The notes below the pieces were generated by a model. It saw only the letters and a list, made by a program, of their open reading frames with translations, was not told the DNA's origin and made no database searches. The position numbers were made by a program, and so were the translations under genes. Below are positions 16,319-24,866 of a stretch of 55,634 nt of DNA, one piece after another; within the stretch, counting starts at the first letter, position 1, and each line of letters begins with the position of its first letter. Origin of the DNA: an uncultured Eubacteriales bacterium (GTDB lineage Bacteria; Bacillota; Clostridia; Oscillospirales; Oscillospiraceae); the NCBI GenBank assembly GCA_900551995.1, contig URXW01000008.1, forward strand, positions 1 to 55,634. The letters run 5' to 3'.

Positions 16319-17554
16319 ATGAGAAAGCTATTTTCTGCGCTGGCTATCGGTCTTGCCTCCCTGCTGGTCATCGGCGGGGACGCCGTGCTGACCGGCGGTG
16401 CCAGTGCCAACACAGTGAGCGTGCCCCAGGCCGTTCCTCTGACGGTGGCTGCCGCCCCGTCGCTGCTGACCGACCCCATCCTCTCCCCCGATGCGGCGCG
16501 GCTGTCCGCCATGGCGGGCGCGGCGGTGCTTGCCACCCAGGAGAACGCCGAGACGGCGGAGGACGCGGCGGTGAACAACGGCGACCTGTCCGCCAAGTCC
16601 GCTTCCAAGACCGCCGAGACCGAGGCAAAGACCGAGGAGAAGGCGGAAACGAAGGCGGAAACGGAGAAGAAGGATGAGACGAAGGAGGAAGCTCCCGTCT
16701 CCGAGACCATTCAGGCGTTGGGCGTGGTGTCCGGCACCGGCGTGCGTATGCGTAGCGGTGCAGGCACCGGAAACGACATTCTGAAAACGCTGGACAAGGG
16801 CACGGTGGTGGAGCTGACCGCCGTGGAGGGCGACTGGTACCGCGTCTCCTATGAGGGGCAGCGGGGCTATGTGATCGCCCAGTATGTGACGCGCTACGAC
16901 AGTGCCAGCGGTCTGAACGGCGCGGGCAAGGTCACGGCGGATATTCTGAACATCCGCACCGCCGCCAAGAGCGGCAGCAGCTCCCTTGCCACCGTGTCCA
17001 ACGGCACGGTCATCGCCGTCACCGGCATTGAGCCGGGCGGCTGGTTCGCCGTCACCTATAACGGCGTCAGCGGGTACGTGGCGTCCCAGTATGTGCTGAT
17101 CTGCTCCCCCGCCGAGACACCTGCGGAAACGCCTGCCGAGACGCCGGTGGAAACGCCGGCGGAGACGCCCGCCGCCTCTGCCTCCGGCAGCGACGTGGTG
17201 TCCATCGCCCAGCAGTATCTGGGCACGCCCTATGTGTACGGCGGGGCGGCTCCCGGCGGGTTCGACTGCTCCGGCTTCACCACCTATGTGTTCTCGCAGG
17301 TGGGCGTCAGCCTGCCCCACGGTGCCACCAGCCAGCTGAGCCGCGGCACGGAGGTGTCCCGCAGTGATTTACAGCCCGGTGATCTGGTGTTCTTCCAGGA
17401 CTACGGCGCGGTGGCGTCCCATGTGGGCATCTATATCGGCGGCGACCAGTTCATCCACGCCTCGTCCTCCTACTACAACGGGCACTGCGTGGTGATCTCC
17501 TCCCTGACGGAGACGTACTACAACAACCACTATCTGACCGCACGGCGGCACTGA
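16319..17554 (+). CDS. Secreted SH3-NlpC/P60 peptidoglycan hydrolase
   Basis: The 411-residue protein has a signal peptide (about 1-30), then an Ala/Glu/Lys-rich low-complexity stretch (about 70-125). Two bacterial SH3 domains (about 135-192 and 202-262), an ETPA-type repeat linker (about 265-287) and a C-terminal NlpC/P60 domain follow. The catalytic residues are visible: Cys317 in FDCSGF, His368 in ASHVG and His380 in FIHAS. It should cleave peptide stems of peptidoglycan outside the cell. The ATG has no clear Shine-Dalgarno and lies 10 bases after the preceding stop, so translation may depend on coupling. A strong terminator follows. Confidence 0.93.
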   Translation: MRKLFSALAIGLASLLVIGGDAVLTGGASANTVSVPQAVPLTVAAAPSLLTDPILSPDAARLSAMAGAAVLATQENAETAEDAAVNNGDLSAKSASKTAETEAKTEEKAETKAETEKKDETKEEAPVSETIQALGVVSGTGVRMRSGAGTGNDILKTLDKGTVVELTAVEGDWYRVSYEGQRGYVIAQYVTRYDSASGLNGAGKVTADILNIRTAAKSGSSSLATVSNGTVIAVTGIEPGGWFAVTYNGVSGYVASQYVLICSPAETPAETPAETPVETPAETPAASASGSDVVSIAQQYLGTPYVYGGAAPGGFDCSGFTTYVFSQVGVSLPHGATSQLSRGTEVSRSDLQPGDLVFFQDYGAVASHVGIYIGGDQFIHASSSYYNGHCVVISSLTETYYNNHYLTARRH

Positions 17555-17563
17555 GCTACATAG

Positions 17564-17601
17564 AAAACAGCACCCACGGCGTATGCCGTGGGTGCTGTTT
17601 T
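17564..17601. terminator. Bidirectional terminator between the NlpC/P60 gene and lgt
   Basis: A perfect 17-bp inverted repeat with a 4-base loop (AAAACAGCACCCACGGC at 17564-17580, complement at 17585-17601) is flanked by A and T runs, so it can stop transcription in both directions between the convergent genes. Confidence 0.92.
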
Positions 17602-17609
17602 TCTGTCCG

Positions 17610-18539
17610 CTATTTCTCTTGAGAGGGTTCGTCTCCGGCGGTGGGCTTTTCCGCTGCGCGGATGTTTACATACAGCTCCTCCCTGGTGTGGGGGTGGAGC
17701 TTCAGATTGTAGAAAAGCATGAACGCCGACACCAGCACCATCACAAGGCTCAGTGCCTGACTGACGCGGACGGGCTGCCCGCCGATGGTCCAATGGAAGA
17801 GGTACAGGCTGTCGGTACGCAGACCCTCGATCCAGAAGCGTCCCAAGCCGTACCAGAGGAAGTAGAACCACGTGTTCTCGCCGTCGAAGCGGCGCGCCTT
17901 GGAGACGACGAACACGATGAGCAGCAGACCCACCACGTTCCAAAGGCTTTCGTACAGGAAGGTGGGGTGCACCTCCACCAGCGCGCCGGTGTCGGTGGTG
18001 AGCTGCATACGCCACGGCAGCGTCGTCGCGCCGCCGAACGCCTCGCGGTTCATAAAGTTGCCCCAGCGTCCCGCCGCCTGCCCGATCAGGAAGCCCATGA
18101 CCACCAGATCGGTCATCGCCCCCAGCTTGAAGCCCTTTTTGCGGCTGAGGAAAAGCCCCACGAGAAACGCCGCGATCACCGCACCGTAGATCGCCAGCCC
18201 GCCGTCCCAGATGGCGACGGTCTTGCCCCAGTCGAGGGAGCCGTCCTCCCGGCGGAAGCGATCCAGATAGAATATCACGTAGTACAGCCGCGCACCTACA
18301 ATGGACAGAGGGATACCCCAGAGAACGGCGTCCATGAGGTTATCCTCGGTGATGCCGTACTTCTCCTTCTGGTGCATACAGAACCAGAGAGCCAGCAGCA
18401 CGCCCAGCGCGATGATGATGCCGTACCAGTAGATGGCTTTGCCCCCGATGTGGAACGCCACGGACGAGCCGGTGAACGCCCAGTCCCCGAAAAGCCCCGG
18501 AAAACGGATGGGGCTGTCCGTCATGATCCTTACGTCCAT
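17610..18539 (-). CDS. lgt: Phosphatidylglycerol--prolipoprotein diacylglyceryl transferase
   Basis: Lgt attaches diacylglycerol to the lipobox cysteine of lipoproteins in the membrane. The 309-residue protein has about seven membrane segments and the signature GRWGNFMNREAFG, which holds the essential Arg and Asn, plus HPTFLYESLWN and the YGLGRFWIEGLRTDSL block. The C-terminal tail of about 20 residues is charged. It starts 1 base after the YmfH-type gene stop, with GGAGG 7 bases upstream, so it belongs to the ymfF-ymfH-lgt unit. Its substrates here include the GerS-like lipoprotein. Confidence 0.97.
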   Translation of the reverse strand: MDVRIMTDSPIRFPGLFGDWAFTGSSVAFHIGGKAIYWYGIIIALGVLLALWFCMHQKEKYGITEDNLMDAVLWGIPLSIVGARLYYVIFYLDRFRREDGSLDWGKTVAIWDGGLAIYGAVIAAFLVGLFLSRKKGFKLGAMTDLVVMGFLIGQAAGRWGNFMNREAFGGATTLPWRMQLTTDTGALVEVHPTFLYESLWNVVGLLLIVFVVSKARRFDGENTWFYFLWYGLGRFWIEGLRTDSLYLFHWTIGGQPVRVSQALSLVMVLVSAFMLFYNLKLHPHTREELYVNIRAAEKPTAGDEPSQEK

Positions 18540-18540
18540 G

Positions 18541-19818
18541 TTATACCTCCTCAGACGGTACGATCACCGACAGTGCCATGTGCTGCCGGGTGAAATTATC
18601 ACGGAGGAACGCCAGCACGTCCTCCACGGTGATGCTGTCGTAGATCTCCGGGAAGCGGCAGGGGTCGTAGCCCTGGAAGTGACCCTCCGCCATGGAGACA
18701 GCGATGGACTCGAAGGAGTTCAGCCCGCGGAGAGCCGCACCGAAGTTGGCGTTGACGATGCGCTTGTAGTAGTCGCCGTCCACGCCCTCCGACGCAAGAC
18801 GCTGCGCCTCCGCGATGATCGCCTCCGCCACCGCCTTGGGATCCTTACTGTCGCCGCCGGCGTAGACGTATGCCGCGCCGGGGAGAATGTCGAAGGCGGA
18901 GCCGAAGGAGCCGTTGATCAGCCCCTGGCTGTACAGCCGGGCGTACAGGGGGCTGGACTCGCCCATAAGCACGTCGCACGCCAGCTCACCGATGGCGGTG
19001 AAGCGGTGCTGCGCTTCGCCGCCGTGCTGGGGCGGGCACTTGAAGCCCAGCAGGAACGTGGGCATGGAGACCTCCATGCGCTTTTCCGCGTAGGGCGCGG
19101 CGGCGTCGGTAGGCTCCTCCTCGCCGTAGTCCCGGTCGATGACCGTGCCGCGCTCCGCAGGCAGGACGCGGCGGGCAACGGACAGCACCTGCTCCGGCTC
19201 CACGTCGCCCACCACCACAAGGCACATATTGGCGGGGGTGTAGAACGCCTTGTGGCAGTCGTACAGCGTCTGGGCGGTGATGTGGCTGATGCTCTCCACG
19301 CTGCCCGCCACCGGTGTGCGGGCGGGGCTGTGGCGGTACAGGGACTGCATCAGCTGCTTATAGACCTGCCACTCCGGGTTGTCCTCGATCATGCCGATCT
19401 CCTGACCGATGATGCCCTGCTCCTTCTCCACGCTCTCCTCCGTGAAGTAGGGGATGGAGACGAAGGAGAGCAGGATCTCCAGATTCTCGTAGAACTTCTC
19501 CGTGGAGTCGAAGTAGTAGCAGGTGATGGCGTTGGATGTGAAGGCGTTAGGCTCCGCGCCGTTCTTCGCCAGCTCCTGCAAGGCGTTGCCGCCCTCGGTA
19601 TCGAACATTTTATGCTCCAGATAGTGGGCGATGCCCGCCGGGGTGTCCAGCCACTGTCCGTTCAGCTGAAAGCGCATATCCATGCCGCCGTAGCGGGTGG
19701 CGAACAGCGCGTATTTGCGGGAAAAGCCCTTCTTGGGCACGATGCACACGGGCAGTCCGTTGTCCAGTGTGACGTGTATCACTTCCTCGCCGATGCGGGG
19801 GTACAGCTTCTTATCCAT
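18541..19818 (-). CDS. ymfH: M16 family zinc peptidase, YmfH type (active-site intact)
   Basis: The 425-residue protein carries the inverted zinc motif HYLEH at residues 65-69, with a downstream Glu-rich segment (EKEQGIIGQEIGM) supplying the third ligand, so it should be catalytically competent. It pairs with the preceding paralogue, as ymfF and ymfH do in Bacillus. In that arrangement one subunit is active and the other supplies substrate-binding features. No signal peptide is present, so it acts in the cytoplasm. It is separated by 1 base from each neighbour, and lgt follows. The substrate is unknown; release of small peptides is a common proposal for M16 pairs. Confidence 0.9.
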   Translation of the reverse strand: MDKKLYPRIGEEVIHVTLDNGLPVCIVPKKGFSRKYALFATRYGGMDMRFQLNGQWLDTPAGIAHYLEHKMFDTEGGNALQELAKNGAEPNAFTSNAITCYYFDSTEKFYENLEILLSFVSIPYFTEESVEKEQGIIGQEIGMIEDNPEWQVYKQLMQSLYRHSPARTPVAGSVESISHITAQTLYDCHKAFYTPANMCLVVVGDVEPEQVLSVARRVLPAERGTVIDRDYGEEEPTDAAAPYAEKRMEVSMPTFLLGFKCPPQHGGEAQHRFTAIGELACDVLMGESSPLYARLYSQGLINGSFGSAFDILPGAAYVYAGGDSKDPKAVAEAIIAEAQRLASEGVDGDYYKRIVNANFGAALRGLNSFESIAVSMAEGHFQGYDPCRFPEIYDSITVEDVLAFLRDNFTRQHMALSVIVPSEEV

Positions 19819-19819
19819 G

Positions 19820-21085
19820 TTACGCCTCCTCCTTTCCGCGCAGGAAGTACACGGTGTCGGGCGTCACCGTGCGGGCTGCCGCCACGATGCGCTCCTTCGT
19901 CACCTGCTGCAGCGATGATGCCAGCTCCTCCGGCGTTTCCGTCGCACCGGAGGCGATCTGACCCAGATAGAAGTTCTCCAACGCGCCCTGTGAGTCCGTC
20001 AGAGACAGCAGTGAGGTGCGGATCGCCTGCAGCGCGCCCTCCTGCTCCCAGTCCTCCCAGTCCCCCTGCTGGACGGCGTGGAGCTGGCGTTCGATCTCCT
20101 CCTCCGCCCGCTCGAAGTCCGTGACCTCCACGCCGCTGGACACAGTGAGGATGCCCTTGCTGCGGGCGTAGCTGCTGGAGGCGTAGTAGCAGAGGCTGTG
20201 CTTCTCCCGGACGTTGAGGAACAGCTTGGAGTTGCTGGTGCCGCCGAAGATCAGGTTTGCCAGCACCATGGCGGGGTAGTCGTCGCTGGTGCAGCGATAG
20301 CCCATCGCCAGCTTGCCCTGGGTCACGTCCATAGTCTCGATGATGCAGCGGGGCGTCTCCGGTGCCGCTGCGCGGCGCACCGGCGGCAGCGGCGTCTGGC
20401 TGCCGCGGGGCAGCTTCGCCAGTGCCGACAGCACGGCGTCCTCCACGCGACGCTCCTCCGCGCCGCCGCAGTAGATCAGCTCCACGCGGCTGGACGCCAT
20501 CAGCTCCTGCCCGTGGCGGTAAAGCGCATCGGCGGTGATGGCTCCGGCGGTCTCCTCGTCGCCAAGGCGGAGGACGCTGTACGGCTCCCCGGCGCACATC
20601 TCCTGCATAAGTCGGATGTCCGCCCAATCGCGCTTGTCGTTTTTCAGGGCGCGGATGGCGTCGATGAGGTTGGCTTTTTCGCTGTCCACGTACTCGCTGA
20701 GGAAGCAGCCGTCACGGGTGACTGGCTCCAGCAGCAGCTCGCCCAGCTGCTGCGCCACCGGCTCCAGCAGCTTCTCGCCGTGGGGGGTAAAGCCGTCGTC
20801 GATGAATCCGGCGGCAAAGCCCACGCACTGACGCTCGCCCTTTTTGCGGACGGTGTAGTCGATGTTGGCACCGTACAGGGTGTCCAGCGCGGCAGAGAGG
20901 CTCTCCATATCCGGGCAGCGGACGGTGCCGCGGCGCAGCACGGCGGGGAGCAGTGCGTTGGCGGACGCGGAAGCGCGATCCAGCCCCGTGACGAGGTTCA
21001 GCGTCAATCGGCTGGTTTTGAAGTGTTGGGCGGGCAGATACGTCAGGAACACGTCCTGCATGATCTCCCGGCGGTTTTCAAACAT
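19820..21085 (-). CDS. ymfF: M16-family peptidase paralogue, YmfF type (inactive subunit)
   Basis: The 421-residue protein has the two-domain M16 fold. In place of HxxEH it shows LDTLYGANIDY in the equivalent region, so the zinc ligands are missing. The C-terminal half keeps the M16 glycine-rich and arginine-tyrosine elements (FGGTSNSKLFLNVREKHSLC) that bind substrate in heterodimeric M16 enzymes. The ATG at 21085 follows GGAGGTATTGCC. It is the first gene of ymfF-ymfH-lgt. Upstream, 133 bases separate it from sigG on the same strand. Confidence 0.88.
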   Translation of the reverse strand: MFENRREIMQDVFLTYLPAQHFKTSRLTLNLVTGLDRASASANALLPAVLRRGTVRCPDMESLSAALDTLYGANIDYTVRKKGERQCVGFAAGFIDDGFTPHGEKLLEPVAQQLGELLLEPVTRDGCFLSEYVDSEKANLIDAIRALKNDKRDWADIRLMQEMCAGEPYSVLRLGDEETAGAITADALYRHGQELMASSRVELIYCGGAEERRVEDAVLSALAKLPRGSQTPLPPVRRAAAPETPRCIIETMDVTQGKLAMGYRCTSDDYPAMVLANLIFGGTSNSKLFLNVREKHSLCYYASSSYARSKGILTVSSGVEVTDFERAEEEIERQLHAVQQGDWEDWEQEGALQAIRTSLLSLTDSQGALENFYLGQIASGATETPEELASSLQQVTKERIVAAARTVTPDTVYFLRGKEEA

Positions 21086-21188
21086 GGCAATACCTCCGGT
21101 ATATACTCAAATATTTTTTCAGCGTATAGTATACACCAAACCGTTCCAAAAGAAAAGGGGCGTTTCCCCAAATTCGGACAGACGGGAA

Positions 21189-21215
21189 ATATCCCCCGGC
21201 GGTGCCGGGGGATAT
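21189..21215. terminator. Strong hairpin after sigG
   Basis: A perfect 12-bp inverted repeat (21189-21200 with 21204-21215) around a 3-base loop lies 3 bases after the sigG stop. No proper U tract follows in either direction, so it is a weak terminator or an mRNA 3' stabiliser. Confidence 0.5.
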
Positions 21216-21218
21216 GGC

Positions 21219-21989
21219 TCACATATTCTTTTTGATGGCGGTCAGCGCGTTTTTTTCCAGACGGGACACCTGCGCCTGAGAAATGCCGATCTCGGTGCTG
21301 ACCTCCATCTGGGTCTTGCCCTGACAGAACCGTAGGGCGAGGATGCTGCGCTGGCGATCGTCCAGATGGGAGATGGCGTCCTTCAGCGCGATACGATCCA
21401 GCCAGCCCTCGTCTGTGTTTTTCTCGTCCCGCACCTGATCCATGACGCAGACCGTGTCGCCGCTGTCGGCGTACAGCGGCTCGTACAGGCTGACCGGGTC
21501 GCTGAGGGCGTCCACGGCGAACACCACGTCCTCCCGCGGGATGCTCAGATATTGGGCGATCTGCTCCACCGTAGGCTCCCGCTGCGTCTCCGCCAGCAGC
21601 GTCTCCCGCGCCTTCAGCACGCGGTACGCCGTGTCGCGCATACTGCGGCTGACGCGGAGGGCACTGTTGTCCCGCAGGTAGCGGCGTATCTCCCCCACGA
21701 TCATGGGCACGCCGTACGTGGAGAAGCGCACGGGCTGGTTTACGTCGAAATTGTCGATCGCCTTCATCAGCCCGATGCAACCCACCTGGAACAGATCGTC
21801 AGGGCTTTCGCCCCGTCCGGCGAATCGCTGGAGCACCGACAGCACCAGACGCAGATTGCCGCAGATCAGCTTTTCCCGCGCCGCCGTGTCGCCGGCCTTG
21901 GCGCGGCGGAGAAGCACCGTCATTTCGTCGTTTTTCAGCACAGGCAGCCGCGCCGTATTGATACCGCTGATCTCCACTCTGCTCCGCAT
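21219..21989 (-). CDS. sigG: RNA polymerase sporulation sigma factor SigG
   Basis: SigG directs late forespore transcription. The 256-residue protein begins with the SigG-specific stretch VEISGINTARLPVLKN. It then has sigma region 2 (DLFQVGCIGLMKAIDNFD, RFSTYGVPMIVGEIRRYLRD), region 3, and region 4 (LDDRQRSILALRFCQGKTQ, EIGISQAQVSRLEKNAL). The N-terminal stretch separates it from SigF. A weak AGGTGG site precedes the ATG. In Bacillus sigG follows spoIIGA and sigE; neither is present here. A divergent YlmC/YmxH gene lies 137 bases away. Confidence 0.96.
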   Translation of the reverse strand: MRSRVEISGINTARLPVLKNDEMTVLLRRAKAGDTAAREKLICGNLRLVLSVLQRFAGRGESPDDLFQVGCIGLMKAIDNFDVNQPVRFSTYGVPMIVGEIRRYLRDNSALRVSRSMRDTAYRVLKARETLLAETQREPTVEQIAQYLSIPREDVVFAVDALSDPVSLYEPLYADSGDTVCVMDQVRDEKNTDEGWLDRIALKDAISHLDDRQRSILALRFCQGKTQMEVSTEIGISQAQVSRLEKNALTAIKKNM

Positions 21990-22126
21990 ACCGCCACCTG
22001 CCTTTTCCTTGATAGAGGCAGTATTTCCCGCCGGTGCGCGGGTTATTCCCGGCGGCGCAAAGCTCTGAAATTCGACGGTATGGGACGGGCTGCGCCCATC
22101 ATACCGTATAGTGAGAGGTGAGGCGT

Positions 22127-22408
22127 ATGCTGTGCAGATTCACGCAGCTGCGGCGCAAGGAGGTCATCAACCTGTGCGACGGTTCCCGGCTGGGCTGCGT
22201 AGGCGATGTGGAGCTGACCATTCCGGAGGGGGCGGTGAAGGCGTTGATCGTGTTCGGCCCCTGCCGGTTCTTCGGCCTGTTCGGGCGGGGCGAGGATTAC
22301 TACATCCCGTGGGAGTGTGTGCAGAAATTCGGGGACGACATTATTCTGGTGGATAAGCCCGTGCGGAGGGAGCCGCCGCCCCGGCGGAAAAAAGGGTGGT
22401 TCGGATGA
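22127..22408 (+). CDS. YlmC/YmxH family PRC-barrel sporulation protein
   Basis: The 93-residue protein has the PRC-barrel pattern of the YlmC/YmxH family (REVINLCDGSRLGCVGDVEL-type start, then YYIPWECVQKFGDDIILVD). The ATG at 22127 follows GAGAGGTGAGG; an in-frame GTG nine bases earlier is less well placed. Family members are spore-former specific and often forespore-expressed. A weak sigma-G-like pattern (GTATG then CATACCGTA, 16 bases apart) lies upstream near 22078-22106, consistent with control by the adjacent sigG, but I rate that low. The C-terminus is basic (PPPRRKKGWFG). Confidence 0.85.
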   Translation: MLCRFTQLRRKEVINLCDGSRLGCVGDVELTIPEGAVKALIVFGPCRFFGLFGRGEDYYIPWECVQKFGDDIILVDKPVRREPPPRRKKGWFG

Positions 22409-22412
22409 AAAG

Positions 22413-22446
22413 CAGCGTCTCCGGCGTGGCCGGAGACGCTGTTTTT
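22413..22446. terminator. Bidirectional terminator between the YlmC/YmxH gene and glnS
   Basis: CAGCGTCTCCGG and CCGGAGACGCTG (22413-22424 with 22430-22441) form a 12-bp stem with a 5-base loop, with T5 on the right and AAAA on the left. It serves both convergent genes. Confidence 0.88.
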
Positions 22447-22450
22447 CCGT

Positions 22451-24181
22451 TTATTTCTTGAAGCTGTCCTTCAGGGACACGCTGCGGTTGAACACCAGAT
22501 GCTCCGCGGAGCTGTCGCGGTTGTCCAGACAGAAGTAGCCCATACGCATGAACTGGAACGTGGGGGCGTTGACGGCGGTACGGTCGTCCCTCCTGTCGAA
22601 CTCCGCCGCCACCTTACGCATCTCCGGCTCCACCTTGCAGCCGGTGAGCACCGTCAGGCTCTCCGGGTTCAGGCAGTCCAAAAAGTCCTTGTCGGGGCCG
22701 TCGGGCTGCTCGTCGGCAAACAGGTTGTCGTACAGCCGCACCTCCGCGTCGGTGCAGTTGGCGGCGTCCACCCAGTGGAGCGTGGCACCCTTGACCTTCC
22801 GCCCGTCGGCGGGGTCGCCGCCGCTGGACTGGGGGTCGTACTCGCAGAGAACCTCCGTCACTCTGCCGCTCTCGTCCTTGACGCAGCCGGTGCACTTCAC
22901 CAGATACGCGCCCTTCAGACGGCACTCAAAGCCGCCGGGGGTCAGACGCTTATACTTGGGCACGGGCACCTCCATGAAGTCGTCCTCCTCGATCCACAGG
23001 TGGCGGGAGAAGGTGATCTCGTGGGTACCCTGCGCCGGGTCGGTGGGGTTATTCTCCACGGTGAACGTCTCGCTCTTGCCCTCGGGGTAGTTGGTGACGG
23101 TCAGCTTCACGGGGTGCAGCACCGCCATAGTGCGCTCGGCATTGGCGTTCAGATCCTCCCGCAGACAGTGCTCCAGAAAGCCGTACTCGATGACGTTGGG
23201 GGACTTCGCCACGCCGATACGCTCGCAGAAGCTGCGGATGGCGGCGGCGGTATAGCCCCGGCGGCGCAGACCGCACAGCGTGGGCATACGGGGATCGTCC
23301 CAGCCGGAGACATAGTGCTCCTCCACCAGCTTGCGCAGCTTCCGCTTGGACATCACCGTGTGGTCGATGCCCAGACGGGCGAACTCGATCTGCCGGGGAC
23401 GGGCGGGCAGCTCGCAGTGGTCGATGACCCAGTTGTACAGGGGGCGGTGCGCCTCAAACTCCAGAGAGCACAGGCTGTGGGTGATGCCCTCCAGCGCGTC
23501 CTGAATGGGGTGGGCGAAGTCGTACATGGGGTAGATGCACCACTTGTCGCCCTGCCGGTGGTGGCTCATGTGGTTGATACGGTAGATCACCGGGTCGCGC
23601 ATATTGAAGTTGCCGCTGGCAAGGTCGATCTTGGCGCGCAGCGTCATGGCGCCGTTGGGGAACTCCCCTGCCCGCATACGGGCGAACAGATCGAGGCTCT
23701 CCTCCATGGGGCGGTCGCGGTAGGGGGACACGGCGGGGATACCGATGTCGCCGCGGTTCGCCTTGAACTCCTCCGGCGTCAGCTGGCAGACGTATGCCAA
23801 ACCCTTCTTGATGAGCAGCACCGCCTGGCGGTAATCCTCCTCAAAATAGTCGGATCCGTAGAAGAAGCGGTCGCCCCAGTCAAAGCCCAGCCAGTGGATG
23901 TCCTGCTTAATGGCCTCTACGAACTCCTCGTCCTCCTTGGTGGGGTTGGTGTCGTCCATACGCAGGTTGCAAAGTCCGTTGTACCGCTCGGCGGTGCCGA
24001 AGTCGATGGTCAGTGCCTTGCAGTGCCCGATGTGCAGATAGCCGTTAGGCTCCGGCGGGAAACGGGTGTGGACGGTCATTCCCTGAAACTGACCACCCTC
24101 TGCGATGTCCTCGTCGATGAAATTGATAATAAAGTTTTTGCCGGACTCCTCCGTTTCGGGGGTCTTGATTTCCTCGGCCAT
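22451..24181 (-). CDS. glnS: Glutamine--tRNA ligase
   Basis: GlnRS charges tRNA-Gln directly. The 576-residue class I enzyme has the HIGH motif in PPEPNGYLHIGHCKA (about residues 42-56), the KMSKS equivalent VMSKRKL, and the C-terminal beta-barrel anticodon-binding domains. It has none of the GatB-like or other extra domains seen in some bacterial forms. A promoter with TTGCAA and TATAAT lies about 55 bases upstream. Many Clostridia lack GlnRS and use the GatCAB route, so its presence may reflect old horizontal acquisition; I cannot test that here. Confidence 0.97.
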   Translation of the reverse strand: MAEEIKTPETEESGKNFIINFIDEDIAEGGQFQGMTVHTRFPPEPNGYLHIGHCKALTIDFGTAERYNGLCNLRMDDTNPTKEDEEFVEAIKQDIHWLGFDWGDRFFYGSDYFEEDYRQAVLLIKKGLAYVCQLTPEEFKANRGDIGIPAVSPYRDRPMEESLDLFARMRAGEFPNGAMTLRAKIDLASGNFNMRDPVIYRINHMSHHRQGDKWCIYPMYDFAHPIQDALEGITHSLCSLEFEAHRPLYNWVIDHCELPARPRQIEFARLGIDHTVMSKRKLRKLVEEHYVSGWDDPRMPTLCGLRRRGYTAAAIRSFCERIGVAKSPNVIEYGFLEHCLREDLNANAERTMAVLHPVKLTVTNYPEGKSETFTVENNPTDPAQGTHEITFSRHLWIEEDDFMEVPVPKYKRLTPGGFECRLKGAYLVKCTGCVKDESGRVTEVLCEYDPQSSGGDPADGRKVKGATLHWVDAANCTDAEVRLYDNLFADEQPDGPDKDFLDCLNPESLTVLTGCKVEPEMRKVAAEFDRRDDRTAVNAPTFQFMRMGYFCLDNRDSSAEHLVFNRSVSLKDSFKK

Positions 24182-24233
24182 GATCTTTCTCACACTCCTT
24201 GTATGTCGTAATATTGTGCAAAAGCAATTTTTA

Positions 24234-24262
24234 ATTATAACCGCCCATGAGGGGAATTGCAA
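24234..24262 (-). promoter_or_regulatory. Promoter of glnS
   Basis: On the minus strand TTGCAA (24257-24262) and TATAAT (24234-24239) are separated by 17 bases. It lies between the rnmV stop and the glnS start. Confidence 0.85.
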
Positions 24263-24290
24263 GAGGTTTGCCCTCCCTCCTGCAAAAAAC

Positions 24291-24866
24291 TCACAGGGCG
24301 TCAAATTCCTCCCGCGTCAGCAGGAGATCCAACGCCTCCAGAAGCCCATTGGCGGTCAGCCGTGCGGGCAGCCCCAGCTCCCTTTGCAGCGTTGCCCGCC
24401 TTTCGGCGGAGCCGGGGCCGATCAGTCCCTTGTCCAGAAGATCCTCCTTCGTAATACCGGCGGAGCGGCGGGGTGCATCCTCCCCCTCGAAGGTGGCACC
24501 GGCGCGGCGAAGAGCGTCCGTCAGCACCTGCGGCGTCATACCCTCCACGCCCAGCTTGCCCTCCTTCCCCGGCTTTCTCTTGCGCTTCTCCTTGCCGTAC
24601 ACGTCGGGGACATACGCCTGCTTTACTCTGTCCGGAGGCAGCAGCCCCTTCAGGTGGCTGCGGAGCACGAAGCCCGCGCCGTCCGGGTCGGTCAGCAGGA
24701 TCACGCCCCTCGCCTCCGCCAGACGGCGGAGATACGCCGCCTTTTCCCGGTCGTTGAACAGGGCGAAGCCGCCCACCTCCACCACGGTGGCGTCCACCGC
24801 CTGCAAAAGCGCGTTCCTGTCGTAGCGTCCCTCCACCACGATGACCTCGCGGACGCGGTGCTTCAT
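24291..24866 (-). CDS. rnmV: Toprim-domain ribonuclease M5
   Basis: RNase M5 matures the 5S rRNA precursor in Firmicutes. The 191-residue protein has an N-terminal Toprim domain with the catalytic Glu in VIVVEGRYD (residues 8-16) and the DxD motif in ILLTDPDGAG, followed by the DUF4093 C-terminal region. The start overlaps the holA stop by 4 bases (ATGA). In Bacillus rnmV sits with ksgA; here it follows holA. The protein is the expected length (about 190 residues). Confidence 0.9.
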   Translation of the reverse strand: MKHRVREVIVVEGRYDRNALLQAVDATVVEVGGFALFNDREKAAYLRRLAEARGVILLTDPDGAGFVLRSHLKGLLPPDRVKQAYVPDVYGKEKRKRKPGKEGKLGVEGMTPQVLTDALRRAGATFEGEDAPRRSAGITKEDLLDKGLIGPGSAERRATLQRELGLPARLTANGLLEALDLLLTREEFDAL

